64,000 nt of DNA from contig JAPWDM010000048.1 of NCBI GenBank assembly GCA_035578155.1, positions 1,552,501-1,616,500 of the forward strand. The letters run 5' to 3'. The first letter of the stretch is position 1, and every line of letters starts with the position of its first letter. Source of the DNA: Brachynemurus nebulosus (taxonomy: Eukaryota; Arthropoda; Insecta; Neuroptera; Myrmeleontidae). The notes beneath the pieces were generated by a model. That model ran no database searches and was not told the origin of the DNA. It was given only the letters and a program-made list of their open reading frames with translations. Shown one piece after another: positions 22,802-37,594 of this stretch. The position numbers and the translations under genes are program-made.

Positions 22802-22804
<3 letters not shown>

Positions 22805-22885
<81 letters not shown>
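22805..22885. repeat. (TA)n microsatellite
   Basis: Pure TA repeat ending exactly at the left end of the TIR element at 22886. Confidence 0.97.
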
Positions 22886-22888
<3 letters not shown>

Positions 22889-24179
22889 GGTAAAAAACAT
22901 TTGTGTTTGTGTACAAAAAAACCAGTGGTTAAAATCTTTGTGTTAAATAAGTAACAAAACCCTGTGTTAATATAACATTTCGTGTTTGTGTTAAATTAAA
23001 ATATTAACAAAAATTTTGATTTAACAGAATAAAAATGTTAATCTGTTTTAAACAACAAAAATTAACATCATATTTGTGTCAAATGAAAGATAACATCATA
23101 TTTGTGTAGTTTCAACACAAACAAACTGGTTTTGCGCGCTGTTTCGTATGGTTGAGTAGCTATGACAATACTGAGTTGGTGAACAGCAACAACACCAGTC
23201 AAATAAATTCCTCCAACGGCAGAGGTATATTGGCAGAATAATACAATATATAGCACACACATTCATTTTTTTCATATTCATACATATGTGCTTAATAATT
23301 TTGTATTTCTATAGACTTAGTAGTCATTACATTATAAATATTCTAATTCGAAGCATCAAATAAACAAGTTATTTTTGTTATTAAATAATAAATGCGTTCA
23401 TTGTGTTGTTCCTAACATTTCATCAAATTGGAGTCAGATATCGCATTGCCAGTGTAGCAGTCAGCTAATTTCCATCAGTCACAACCAGAGAAGTCATAAC
23501 AGTGAAACCGACAAAAATCATACAGATATTAAATATTCATTATTAGGTAAGTTAATTAAAAATATTATAGATTGAATTTTTATAGACTAAATTTTTTTCT
23601 TTGTTTGCAGAATTTATTTCAATTAATTAAAAGATTATCGAATATTCGACGTTTAAGTGGTACGTTCTATTTTGTCTTCCACGTTAAGTTTGACAACGAT
23701 CTTCACAATTTTTGGGTATTGCTTCAACATTATTTTCATCAAATACCAAGTGAATTTCACCAATATCATCGTCGAAATCTTTACAAAAATTGTAGCAATA
23801 TTAAATAAAAAAGTTTAAGTACTGAAAAATTATTTTTTACTATTTCCTTTCATTTACATAATAAATAAATAACAAAATACCTATACCAACACATTTATTG
23901 CGTAAACTTCTACATTCTAAATCAGTTAGTTTTACACATCATTGTGTTAAAAATATACACTAAATAATGGTTATATTAACATATTTACTGGTAAAATTAT
24001 AACTAAGTAATTGTGTAAAATTAACACAAAATATATGTCCTCTTGTGTGTTAAATCATTGACACAAATCTTGTGTATAGATTTGACACATATGCTTTGTG
24101 TTAAAATAACACAAAAAATTGAGTGGACCGTTCTGAACATGTGAAATGTGTTAATTTTAACACAAATTTTTTGACTGTG
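22886..24179. mobile_element. TA-target TIR element rich in TTAACACAAA motifs
   Basis: The left end CACGGTAAAAAACATTTGTG and the right end, reverse complemented, CACAGTCAAAAAATTTGTG, both abut TA. This suggests a Tc1/mariner-type or similar TA-target element of 1,294 bp. Within about 220 bp of each end, TTTGTGTTAA and its inverse TTAACACAAA recur many times, like clustered transposase-binding sites. Between these lies about 750 bp with two overlapping short frames and a plausible intron (AG|GTAAGT at about 23544, TTTGTTTGCAG at about 23610). No transposase domain is recognised. Confidence 0.7.
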
Positions 24180-24480
24180 TATATGTAGCCCAATGTATAA
24201 TAAAAGTAAGAACTTTTACAGCTTCTGTAATATAAATTAAATTTTGAATTCAATAAGAGCCGAGCATGAAATCAACGGGTATTATTTTAATTCATCAAAT
24301 AAATGAGAGGGTAATAAATATTTTTCCAGCACAATGAATACACTTGAGGACCTTTTTTTTTATGCCGTGTATTCGTTGGGTACACATGGTTTTCTGTTTC
24401 TAAAATTAATTAAATTTTATTCATCATTTTTATACATTATAATTACCTATACGTACTTTTTTCCAATGCAAAGAAGTATC
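24180..24480. other. AT-rich spacer, nothing recognised
   Basis: A 66-codon frame (24334-24534) runs into the next element's end and is probably chance. Confidence 0.4.
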
Positions 24481-24489
24481 AAGACAGTC
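24481..24489. other. 9-bp target-site duplication, left
   Basis: AAGACAGTC, identical to 26121-26129. Confidence 0.9.
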
Positions 24490-26120
24490 GGCATCATGAC
24501 GCTGGCCGGAAGTGTTTTTGTAGTCAAAATTTAATAACTTCAATCGATTGTAGGCCGGTTGTAGATGTTTGTAGTATATTTATTTTCGTTTGTAGCCCTT
24601 TAGTTTATTTGTAATTAACAATCAAAATTTTGTACTGAAGTTAGCCGGAAGCAATCGTGAATGTAATTTTTTGGGGAACAATAGAAAGATTATCGTTTGT
24701 GGTGTCTAAATATAACGGTAAAATGTTCGTAGGATCGCCTGATTAAGCATAATTAATTAAAAAGTTATTTTAAAAAAATTGCGCATGCGTACCATTGTAA
24801 ATTTACTCCATGTGAGTTCGTTATTTTAAATTTGAGGCATGTATAGGTTTTATTGCATTATATTATTCAAAATTTAATAGATTGCGTTTATGATTACAGT
24901 AAAATTTGATCTAAAAGTTTTTTATTTTTAATTAATTATGAAAGATAATAATAATAAACTCTTAAAAAGGAAAACTTCTTACACCTACACATTTTTAAAC
25001 TCATGTACTTTTATCGCAAAGAGAAGAGTGCAATGGATTTTATTTCGACAATGGTTTGTAGAATATTTTAAATTTGAATTTTTCTTGAACAGCAATTAGT
25101 GTTTATTATTGGAAATCTTATATGCTTTAAAATTTCAAAATTAAAAAATATTACAAAAAGTTAACCACATGTAACAGAATAATTATGTCGTTTTATGAGG
25201 TTGTTATATTTTTGAAAATAAAACAATGAATTTTAAAAAAGTAATTTTTATTTCCATAAAACATATATGTTTAATAATAAATAATACATATTATTAAAAT
25301 AATTTTTCTTAATACACTATCAAAAATACATCGTAGTTTCTTTTAAACTTGTGTCAGCAATTGGTATGAATGAAAAATTCTAAAAAAATAGCAGCTTAAA
25401 ATAATAAAGTCTCACAAGCATTTTCAAAAATGTGCAAATTAAACAAACTCATCAGTTACTGAAGCAATTCTTTAAAAAATAATTTACTTAATATGAAAAG
25501 ATTTGTTTCTTTTAACCAAACTGAAGTTTTCTTGTAACGAGCCACCTTTCGAGTAGTTAACTCAATAACAGGTTTAACACAATTGAAAATTAATTTATTA
25601 TTATAATCTATCTTTCATTAATAATTTATTATTATTATCTTATGGTTAGGCTGATGCTTATCAGGAAGCATTACTTGATTACTATCTTTCATAATTTTTA
25701 ACTAAATTTTACTGTAATTATAAACGTAATCTGTTAAATTTTGAATAATATAATGCAATAAAACCTATACATGCCTCAAATTTAAAATAACGAACTCACA
25801 TGGAGCAAATTTAAAATGGTACGCATGCGCAATTTTTTTAAATAACTTTTTAATTAATTATGCTTCATCAGGCGACACTACTAACATTTTACCGTTATAT
25901 TTAGACACTACAAACGATAGTCTTTCTGTTCTTACCAAAAAAATTACATTCACGATTGGTTCCGGCTAACTTCAGTACAAAATTTTGATTGTTAATTACA
26001 AATAAACTAAAGGGCTACAAACGAAAATAAATATACTACAAACATCTACAAACGGCCTACAATCGATTCGAGTTATTAAATTTTGACTACAAAAAAACTT
26101 CCGGCCAGCGTCATGATGCC
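24490..26120. mobile_element. Long-TIR element with 9-bp target duplication (Mutator-like)
   Basis: The terminal inverted repeats start GGCATCATGACGCTGGCCGG on both ends and run for about 470 bp (to about 24960 on the left and from about 25640 on the right), with scattered differences. A perfect 9-bp direct repeat AAGACAGTC flanks the 1,631-bp insert. Long TIRs plus a 9-bp duplication are the hallmark of Mutator-like elements (MULEs). This is inference, since no transposase is present. The centre of about 680 bp has no coding frame. A GCGCATGCG palindromic core sits within each TIR. Confidence 0.85.
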
Positions 26121-26129
26121 AAGACAGTC
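26121..26129. other. 9-bp target-site duplication, right
   Basis: AAGACAGTC, identical to 24481-24489. Confidence 0.9.
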
Positions 26130-26770
26130 ATCTTTAAAAGTCTTTAAATATTATTATGTCGTCCAAGATACATATTTGGACGTAGCAGTTTAAAAAACAC
26201 GTTTCTGTACAGGTGTCAGATAATCAGTGCCACAATGAAGGGAAAATACATTCAACCAAATAGAACTTAAATAATAGTTCAAGAATACATCTAATTTTAT
26301 TTTTACTTAGTTTATACGTTCTCGAGGAATACGAAAAAAAACTGCGTCAGAATACTATATTGTACATCTATATTGAACTATAAAACATTGATTCCGGGCC
26401 TATAAATTCAATAAAAACATTGCAATTAATCTTATATGAATAAATTAGAAATAAATTGATTTATGCGCCAGTTTGTTATTTTGTTCAAATGTGACTGTAA
26501 ATCTTAATTTTTTACTATTAATTAATAACAATTCATGTACCTAATATAAATAATTAGATTTAGGGTCTGATTTTTTATTTTTTCAACAAATTAATTAAGG
26601 GATTATTCGGGGTTGCATAGAGAAAAAAAATTAAGGGGTGATTCAGGGTTGCAGAGAAAAAAATTCCAATTTTCCTTTCTTCGGTATTTTTATTCTTTAT
26701 ATACCAAGAATCATCAGTTAAAATTTAGAGATGAAATATGAAACGGTCGCTGAGTTATATGTATACAAGG
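26130..26770. other. AT-rich spacer, nothing recognised
   Basis: A short direct repeat GGGTTGCA.AGA (about 26612 and 26650) is the only structure noted. Confidence 0.4.
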
Positions 26771-26771
26771 T

Positions 26772-26920
26772 ATCAGAGAAATAAGTGACCACCTTTTGAG
26801 GGGTTACTCATAGCACCCTGTAGACACTAAAACCGCAGGAAATAACTTCATTAATATGTAAATATCAAAACTGTTCCAGTACTAGATACCGTTCCATAAT
26901 GGGGGCTTTTACGTTATAGG
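26772..26920 (+). repeat. Solo arm of the 45.5-kb palindromic MITE joined to a second repeat
   Basis: GTATCAGAGAAATAAGTGAC, CTTTTGAGGGGTTACTCATA and GTAGACACTAAAACCGCAGG match one arm of 45536-45808. From AATAACTTCATTAATATGTA on, through CATAATGGGGGCTTTTACGT, it instead matches 48764-48845. The junction implies that one repeat truncated the other. Confidence 0.65.
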
Positions 26921-27450
26921 TATGTATATATTGCGAGAATACAAGCAAAAAAAAAAATATACAACTTCAAAAACCTCTTTGTTTTGTAAATTGTTCTCTA
27001 CCACAAACTTTGCCACCACTTTCACCGTCCCTGTGGCAAACATTCACAATGTCAAACATCATGGCAGAAAACTGAATACAGCGCTAAGTGTGTGTAGTTC
27101 CAACGCTCATTTTATTCCACCAAACTCTTACCCTCATCCACAAAGGCAACGTTTTTTTTTACCACCTCTTCCAACTTTTTATATATTTTCATGTAAACTC
27201 GCTTCATTTCATATTTTTCATTCTTGATTTCTGTTATTGTGTGTGTATAAAATGCCTCATTTGCATATAGCCATTAATTATTATATTTTTTTCTGTGACA
27301 CTATTTTGCAATTATATGTACAGTACAGTGAAGAAAATAAACCTTCACCTTCAGCTTAAATAAACTTTTCCATTGGCAAAATTTTAATTCTTTGAGGCAT
27401 TTTAAGCTATTTATATAAGCAATATTATAGTATATTGTGCAATAAGTGCG
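26921..27450. other. Spacer with pyrimidine-rich stretch
   Basis: A 101-codon frame at 26922-27227 has no recognisable domain and overlaps another frame. I regard both as chance. Confidence 0.35.
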
Positions 27451-27459
27451 GAAAATTGT

Positions 27460-27865
27460 CGATTGCCCACGAAAGCGAAGTTCGTTGAGTGGGCCAATAA
27501 AGAATCCCCCATGAGTTGCACATACTATTTTTTATTACGAATTTCACATACTTTTTTTCTATTATTATCACTTTTTTTGACATTTTTATTACTTTTTAAA
27601 ATAATATTTTTGAGTGTTCGTCTTTTTTTTCTGAATTAATTATCGTTTAAATTACTGTGTTGGTGGTTTCTATAGAAATAATTATGAAATATTTATTAAC
27701 TGAAAAATTAAGAGGCGGCTTTGCGTGTTTTGATTAAATTTTGCGTGTGGAAAGTTACTTTCCACACACAAAAAAGTATGCGGGAAGAGTACAGTGGGCA
27801 AACAGCTATTTTGCGTACAGAAATGTGTGCGCCAAGTTAGTACTTCTCCCGCATGAGTAATAAAA
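27460..27865. repeat. Cluster of short hairpins, possible MITE
   Basis: Three near-palindromes occur: GCCCACGAA...TTCGTTGAGTGGGC (27468-27502), GTGTGGAAAGTTACTTTCCACAC (split: GTGTGGAAAG / CTTTCCACAC, about 27745-27767), and ATGCGGGAAGAGTAC / GTACTTCTCCCGCAT (27778-27793 and 27839-27854). Their clustering suggests a non-autonomous element, but no target duplication was found. Confidence 0.4.
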
Positions 27866-28332
27866 AATCATTTATTTAAGAAAAAAAAGAGCGGTAACTA
27901 CATCTTTAGCTCTTTGATGCGAGTACGTTTATGAAATCGGTACTAGTTGTACTCTAGAAATGTAAACGATACCAATTGGTAATAATTTAATACCCCTGTC
28001 GCAGCATCTGCATAACATAGCGAATTTCCAAATCTTGGGCACTGGCGGATCTCATCTAAGACCTGTACCTATTTAAAATAGTTTAGCTTTCTAAGAGTAA
28101 AAGAATTTTTAAAATCGGTTGGGTAATTAGTTTTGGTATTTTTGGGGACCCAAGAACCCGAACGAATTTTGTGCAGCATAGTTGTATCCATCTAAAATAA
28201 TTTAGTTCTCTAGCAGTGAGAAATTTTTTAGCATCGGTTCGATAGCTTATTACTAGCGTTTTCGGATCTGCAAGATCCCGGTGGACCTCATTAAAAAATC
28301 AGCTCGACCGTATATTCTAGGCGTACTTTATG

Positions 28333-28466
<134 letters not shown>

Positions 28467-28539
28467 AACCCGTTGTGTAGCATTCTACGCCGCATTTGCA
28501 TCCGCAGGACAGTTGTGGATCTCAGATAACACAACTTGT

Positions 28540-29690
28540 ACCTATCTAAAATAGTTTACCTCGGTAATAGTAAAAAGGTTTCAAAATCGGTCAGTTATTT
28601 TATTTTTGACACTTTTAGGTCCTACTGACACTTCAGACCTTACATAACGTAATCTATATGTATCTAAAATAGCTTAGCTCCCCAACAGTGAAAAAATTTT
28701 CAAAATCGGTCGGCTAGTTTATTTTTGACGCTTTTGGATCCGATGGACCCTGGCAGACTTTACATAACGTAATCTATATTTATCTAAAATAGTTTAGCTC
28801 TGTAAGAGTGAAAAAATTTTCAAAATCGGTCGGTTAGTTTATTTTTACCACTTTTGGGTCCCATGGACCCTGGCGGACCCTAAATAACGTAATGTATGTC
28901 TATCTAAAATAGTTAGTTCCCCAACAGTGAAAAAATTTTCAAAATGGATCGGTTAGTTTATTTTTGACACTTTTGGATCCCATGGACCCTGGCAGACCTT
29001 ACATAACGTAATCTATATTTATCTAAAATAGTTTAGCTCTGTAACAGTGAAAAAATTTTCAAAATCGGTCGGTTAGTTTATTTTTGACACTTTTGGATCC
29101 CATGGACCCTGGCAGACCTTACATAACGTAATCTATATTTATCTAAAATAGTTTAGCTCTGTAACAGTGAAAAAATTTTCAAAATCGGTCAGTTAGTTTA
29201 TTTTTGACACTTTTGGGTTCTATGGACCTTGGTGGACCTTACATAACGTAATTTATATTTATCTAAAATAGTTTAGCTCTGTAACAGTGAAAAAATTTTC
29301 AAAATCGGTCAGTTAGTTTATTTTTGACACTTCTGGATCCTATGGACCCTGGCAGACCTTACATAACGGAATCTATATTTATCTAAAACAGTTTAGCTCT
29401 GTAACAGTGAAAAAATTTTCAAAATCGATCAGGCAGTTTATTTTTGACAGTTTTGGGTCCTATGGACCGAGGCGGACCTTACATAACGTAATCGATATTT
29501 ATCTAAAATAGTTTAGCTCTGTAACAGTGAAAAAATTTTCAAAATCGGTCAGTTAGTTTATTTTTGACACTTTTGGGTCCTGTGGACCCTGGCGGACCTT
29601 AGATAATGTATTCTAAATCTATCTAAAATAGTTTAGCTCTGTAACAGTGAAGAAATTTTTAAAATTGGTCGCGTAGTTTATTTTTTACAA
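28540..29690. repeat. 120-bp tandem array, about 9-10 units (outer copy)
   Basis: Units contain ATCTAAAATAGTTTAGCTCT, GTAACAGTGAAAAAATTTTC, AAAATCGGTCAGTTAG, TTTTTGACACTTTTGG, ATGGACCCTGGCAGACC and ACATAACGTAATCTATA. Successive copies are exactly 120 bp apart across 28920-29640. Edge units are more diverged. Confidence 0.95.
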
Positions 29691-30683
29691 TTATGGGATC
29701 AGTAAATCCTGGCGAAACTCATACAAGTCTAGTACTCTAACAGTAAGAAAAGGGTTCTAAGGATCTCATATAACTTATGGCAGTCCGTAAGCTTCTTGCG
29801 GACATCATTTAATTAATTAATTCAAATACTTTAACTTACTAACTGTGAAAAAATTTTTAAAATCGATTGGTTAATTAATTTCTGGCCTTTTTAGGTCCCG
29901 AAAACCTTGACCTCACATAAAATACCTTAAATCCATTTGAAATGGTTTAATTTTTTAACATTATTAACTATTAGTGGAAAAATTTTCAAAATCGATTCAA
30001 AATATTTTTCCGTACATACATATGTACATTGTACATATTTTCTTTTGTTTCATATTTAATAATATTTATATCATAACATAATCTTCAATTTCTTGTTTAC
30101 TTAAAAATTCAATAAAAAAAAAAAAATTCTTCATTACATTAGCTTAGAAAATCTGTTTAATTTACATTTTTTAACATGGGATAGAACCATGCTAATTATA
30201 ATGCAATAAATGAGAAACAAAACTCTATATATGTATGTGTGTTATATCACATATATGTGAATAGTTTTCACTTGTTCTCACAAAATTCTTTAATAAAAAA
30301 GTGCAATATTTTTATACTTTATAAAGAACTGAGATATAAATACCCCTGTCGCAGCATCTGCATAACATAGCGAATTTCCAAATCTTGGGCACTGGCGGAT
30401 CTCATCTAAGACCTGTACCTATTTAAAATAGTTTAGCTTTCTAAGAGTAAAAGAATTTTTAAAATCGGTTGGGTAATTAGTTTTGGTATTTTTGGGGACC
30501 CAAGAACCCGAACGAATTTTGTGCAGCATAGTTGTATCCATCTAAAATAATTTAGTTCTCTAGCAGTGAGAAATTTTTTAGCATCTTTTCGATAGCTTAT
30601 TACTGGCGTTTTCGGATCTGCAAGATCCCGGTGGACCTCATTAAAAAATCAGCTCGACCGTATATTCTAGGCGGACTTTATGT

Positions 30684-30824
<141 letters not shown>

Positions 30825-30889
30825 AACCCGTTGTGTAGCATTCTACGCCGCATTTGCATCCGCAGGACAGTTGTGGATCTCAGATAACA

Positions 30890-32045
30890 CAACCTGTACC
30901 TATCTAAAATAGTTTACCTCCGTAATAGTAAAAAGGTTTCAAAATCGGTCAGTTATTTTATTTTTGACACTTTTAGGTCCTACTGACACTTCAGACCTTA
31001 CATAACGTAATCTATATGTATCTAAAATAGCTTAGCTCCCCAACAGTGAAAAAATTTTCAAAATCGGTCGGCTAGTTTATTTTTGACGCTTTTGGATCCG
31101 ATGGACCCTGGCAGACTTTACATAACGTAATCTATATTTATCTAAAATAGTTTAGCTCTGTAACAGTGAAAAAATTTTCAAAATCGGTCGGTTAGTTTAT
31201 TTTTACCACTTTTGGGCCCCATGGACCCTGGCGGACCCTAAATAACGTAATGTATGTCTATCTAAAATAGTTAGTTCCCCAACTGTGAAAAAATTTTCAA
31301 AATCGGTCGGTTAGTTTATTTTTGACACTTTTGGATCCCATGGACCCTGGCAGACCTTACATAACGTAATCTATATTTATCTAAAATAGTTTAGCTCTGT
31401 AACAGTGAAAAAATTTTCAAAATCGGTCAGTTAGTTTATTTTTGACACTTCTGGATCCTATGGACCCTGGCAGACCTTACATAACGTAATCTATACTTAT
31501 CTAAAATAGTTTAGCTCTGTAACAGTGAAAAAATTTTCAAAATCGGTCAGTTAGTTTATTTTTGACACTTTTGGGTTCTATGGACCTTGGTGGACCTTAC
31601 ATAACGTAATTTATATTTATCTAAAATAGTTTAGCTCTGTAACAGTGAAAAAATTTTCAAAATCGGTCAGTTAGTTTATTTTTGACACTTCTGGATCCTA
31701 TGGACCCTGGCAGACCTTACATAACGGAATCTATATTTATCTAAAACAGTTTAGCTCTGTAACAGCGAAAAAATTTTCAAAATCGATCAGGCAGTTTATT
31801 TTTGACACTTTTGGGTCCTATGGACCCAGGCGGACCTTACATAACGTAATCGATATTTATCTAAAATAGTTTAGCTCTGTAACAGTGAAAAAATTTTCAA
31901 AATCGGTCAGTTAGTTTATTTTTGACACTTTTGGGTCCTGTGGACCCTGACGGACCTTACATAATGTATTCTAAATCTATCTAAAATAGTTTAGCTCTGT
32001 AACAGCGAAGAAATTTTTAAAATTGGTCGTTTAGTTTATTTTTTA
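30890..32045. repeat. 120-bp tandem array, about 9-10 units (inner copy)
   Basis: Same units in the same order as 28540-29690, offset by 2,350 bp with few substitutions, so the array was copied as a whole with the element. Confidence 0.95.
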
Positions 32046-33000
32046 CAATTATGGGATCAGTAAATCCTGGCGAAACTCATACAAGTCTAGTACTCTAACA
32101 GTAAGAAAAGGGTTCTAAGGATCTCATATAACTTATGGCAGTCCGTAAGCTTCTTGCGGACATCATTTAATTAATTAATTCAAATACTTTAACTTACTAA
32201 CTGTGAAAAATTTTTTAAAATCGATTGGTTAATTAATTTCTGGCCTTTTTAGGTCCCGAAAACCTTGACCTCACATAAAATACCTTAAATCCATTTGAAA
32301 TGGTTTAATTTTTTAACATTATTAATTATTAGTGGAAAAATTTTCAAAATCGATTCAAAATATTTTTCCGTACATACATATGTACATTGTACAGATTTTG
32401 TTTTGTTTTATATTTAATAATATTTATATCATAACATAATCTTCAATTTCTTGTTTACTTAAAAATTCAATAAAAAAAAAAAAAAATTCTTCATTACATT
32501 AGCTTAGAAAATCTGTTTAATTTACATTTTTTAACATGGAATAGAACCATGCTAATTATAATGCAATAAATGAGAAACAAAACTCTATACATGTATGTGT
32601 GTTATATCTCATATATGTGAATAGTTTTCACTTGTTCTCACAAAATTTTTTAATAAAAAAGTGAAATATTTTTATACTTATTAAAAACTGAGATATAAAT
32701 ATAAATTACTTATTAGACTAACAAAGAAAGAATAAAAGTGAAAATTTACATTTTCTCGAAAAATACTTAAAATAGAAAGAAAATTATAAGAATATTTTCT
32801 TCATAATTTTTTTTTTCCTTTTCAACGATGTAAAAATCGAACTGCCTTATGATAGGATCGAATGATAAAAAATGGCCAGAAAACCTACTTCTGGGCATCC
32901 GACGTGTCTGGCTAACGAACTTAGCCAAGCCAATTCAGAATCCAGTCCGCACACAAAATTTCATAAGCGTTAGACGTTTCGTTCGAGAGTTATCGCGCGG

Positions 33001-33004
<4 letters not shown>

Positions 33005-33079
<75 letters not shown>
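33005..33079. repeat. (TA)n microsatellite, 3' array of inner copy
   Basis: Follows GTTCGAGAGTTATCGCGCGG and precedes AATTTTAGTGAATATCATTT, the constant borders of this array throughout the family. Confidence 0.97.
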
Positions 33080-33082
<3 letters not shown>

Positions 33083-33178
33083 TTTAGTGAATATCATTTT
33101 CGTATTCTAGGGACCTCAAAACATATTTCTGATATGGTCCCGGGCTTAGGTCGCACCATGACACCTGGCGTAAAAGCT

Positions 33179-33205
33179 GAATTTCCAGTTTTGGAAATTC
33201 GCTAA
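33179..33205 (+). terminator. 3' hairpin and CTAA end of the Helentron-like element
   Basis: An 8-bp stem GAATTTCC/GGAAATTC with a 6-nt loop is followed by GCTAA. Helitron-type elements use a 3' hairpin before a CTRR end as the stop signal for rolling-circle transfer. That role is inferred by analogy; it is not a transcription terminator call. Confidence 0.65.
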
Positions 33206-33506
33206 TATAAATTACTTATTAGACTAACAAAGAAAGAATAAAAGTGAAAATTTACATTTTCTCGAAAAATACTTAAAATAGAAAGAAAATTATAAGAATA
33301 TTTTCTTCATAATTTTTTTTTTCCTTTTCAACGATGTAAAAATTGAACTGCCTTATGATAGGATCGAATGATAAAAAATGGCCAGAAAACCTACTTCTGG
33401 GCATCCGACGTGTCTGGCTAACGAACTTAGCCAAGCCAATTCAGAATCCAGTCCGCACACAAAATTTCATTAGCGTTAGACGTTTCGTTCGAGAGTTATC
33501 GTGGGA

Positions 33507-33582
<76 letters not shown>

Positions 33583-33705
33583 TTTAGTGAATATCATTTT
33601 CGTATTCTAGGGACCTCAAAACAGATTTCTGCCATAGTCCCGGACTCAGATTGCGTCATGACACCTACTGTAATAGCTGAATTTCGAGTTTTCGAAATTC
33701 GCTAA
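33206..33705 (+). mobile_element. Helentron-like element, 3' part of outer copy
   Basis: Starts TATAAATTACTTATTAGAC, exactly the sequence that follows ..GAGATATAAA in the inner copy (32690-32720). It runs through a (TA)n array to a hairpin GAATTTCG/CGAAATTC and ends GCTAA at 33705. It therefore resumes the outer copy interrupted at 30340. Confidence 0.8.
33511..33579. repeat. (TA)n microsatellite, 3' array of outer copy
   Basis: Pure TA repeat with the constant family borders on both sides. Confidence 0.97.
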
Positions 33706-33845
33706 AATGAGCAGTAAGTACTTAGAGATTAGCGGACGGATAACTGCAGTAGTGGTAGGACTCAATAGGAGTAGGTTGGAAGTCTTAATGTAATAATCGC
33801 GAAATATTCCTCAAGAGTAATACACAAAATAAAAAAAAAATTGTC

Positions 33846-33890
33846 TTTTAATTTTAAAATGGAATACCATAAAGTAACGCTCAAATCTAT
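33846..33890 (+). repeat. Short dispersed repeat (ATGGAATACCATAAAGTAAC family)
   Basis: ATGGAATACCATAAAGTAAC followed by GCTCAAATCTA occurs here, at 37851-37882 and at 63974-64000. A diverged form is at about 38000. Confidence 0.7.
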
Positions 33891-33971
33891 CAAAAAAAAT
33901 TTCGTTCAAATTACTTACAAAATTACATTATAATTATTAATTTAAACTGTAATTATTAATTGAAGGGGATA

Positions 33972-36003
<2,032 letters not shown>

Positions 36004-36810
36004 TATATACATACGTAATATGTAGGTTTTATAATTTTATTATTAAATTAAATAGGTAGGACTAAGCAAAATTTTTAAATACTTAATTTTTGGAAGGAAA
36101 TCAGGATTATGTTACAACACTAGGGAAAATTAACAGAAAAAAAAATGTTTTTGTTGATCACAATGGAACTACACATGCGATACACATAAAATATCATTAG
36201 AATTGTAAAAAAGTTAAACAGTTATGAAATTAACAAAATATTAATTAATGAATAAATAATTTATTTGACAGTTTTAATTTACCTAACACTAGAAATTTGA
36301 AAATTAGCAAAACAATAAAAAATAGAATAATATGAACTTTAAAAATAAACCCTTAGAAATGCCACTTCACTTTGTAAATATGTATCCAAACAATGAAAGG
36401 GATAAAAACTATGCAAGCAATTTTTTTGAAATTTTCGTAATTATTGCCAAATTACACCAAACGAAGAAAAAAATTCGATTAAAAACAAGCCAAAATAATG
36501 TTAGGATTACAAAGTAATTTCTTTTTAAATAATGCAAATAATACAATTTACTTTATTAATAAGAAAAGGTATTTTTCAGCAAACCTATATTTTAAAAATA
36601 TTTTAAACTAGTTAAACCCATGACGTGAATCCACGTTGTACCCACGATCAATGAGAAGTATATAAGTATAATAATTATTATAAAGCATTTACATAGAACA
36701 AAAGTTTTGGGTTTTGCATGCACATACTCAGAATGAATTTTGTATTTTCCCGAGAGAAGGAAACATTTACCCATAATAAAAGGTATCCTGTTTTGAAACA
36801 GGTAATAAGT
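36004..36810. other. AT-rich spacer, nothing recognised
   Basis: Frames at 36332-36517, 36592-36834 and 36718-36933 have no recognisable domain; the last runs into the retroelement tail at 36822. Confidence 0.4.
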
Positions 36811-36821
36811 TATTACCACAC

Positions 36822-37020
36822 CAAATTTCATCAAAATCCGTCCAGTAGTTTTTGCGTGATGCGTGAACAGACAGACAGACAGACAAAAATTTTAAAAATC
36901 GCTGTTTTTATATCTACATCGATAACTGTTTAGAGTGACAGTAGAATTTTCAAAAAATATTTCATGTACAGAAAAGTTCTCGTTACAGTTTTATTACATA
37001 TTATGTATAAATTTGACAAC
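36822..37020 (+). mobile_element. Non-LTR-retrotransposon-like 3' tail, uninterrupted copy
   Basis: AAATTTCATCAAAATCCGTC, AGTAGTTTTTGCGTGATGCG, (ACAG)n and AAATCGCTGTTTTTATATC match 352-450. TTACAGTTTTATTACATATT then matches 709-735 on the far side of the MITE in the other copy. Confidence 0.6.
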
Positions 37021-37590
37021 ACTAAACAAAAGTAAGAATAAGAACTGACTGACGTTTTCGACGTCTCCTATGCGAATATACTGGAATATTTCTTTTAAAC
37101 TCTATCCTTTCATTAATGAAATTATACGTAATACTTTAAATTTGTAGTTTGCTGTCAGACAAAAATTACTTAAATATTTTAGCGACAAGTCTTGCTTTAT
37201 TTTATCTAGAATTGTATAACACTGTTTCAATCACCTCAACTTTTTTCAGTTCGTGAATAATCGAAAGCATCTGTAATCTAATATTTGTTTTCTGTAATTT
37301 TTTTAACTCTTCATTAACTCACTTCATTGTCAGCAAATTTTATTTACCATAAATATTGTCAGCAAAATTGATATTGTTTTAATACGATTTCCTTCTGTTA
37401 CCTAGTTACTAAGTTCAAACATTTCTTTACTGATTAGTTTATTGGTTATCAAATTTTGCTAACCTTTTCTAGGTAATCATTATTAAAGTTTCAAGTCCTA
37501 CTGAATTTTAATATTTGAGACGTTTAACATTGAAATTTTGTTCTCTATTTGGTGATTCAGGTATTGATAATCGTTTACTTCTTATATATT
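37021..37590. other. AT-rich spacer, nothing recognised
   Basis: No coding frame or repeat recognised. Confidence 0.4.
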
Positions 37591-37594
37591 TTAG

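Noticed and set aside
23068..23281. Minus-strand frames with a CCCC cluster as a cysteine-rich peptide gene
   Set aside because: Two overlapping frames cover the same bases inside a TIR element, with no signal peptide logic or partner exon.
26922..27270. Two overlapping frames of 101 and 60 codons as genes
   Set aside because: Both lack recognisable motifs and overlap each other in different frames in a pyrimidine-rich stretch.
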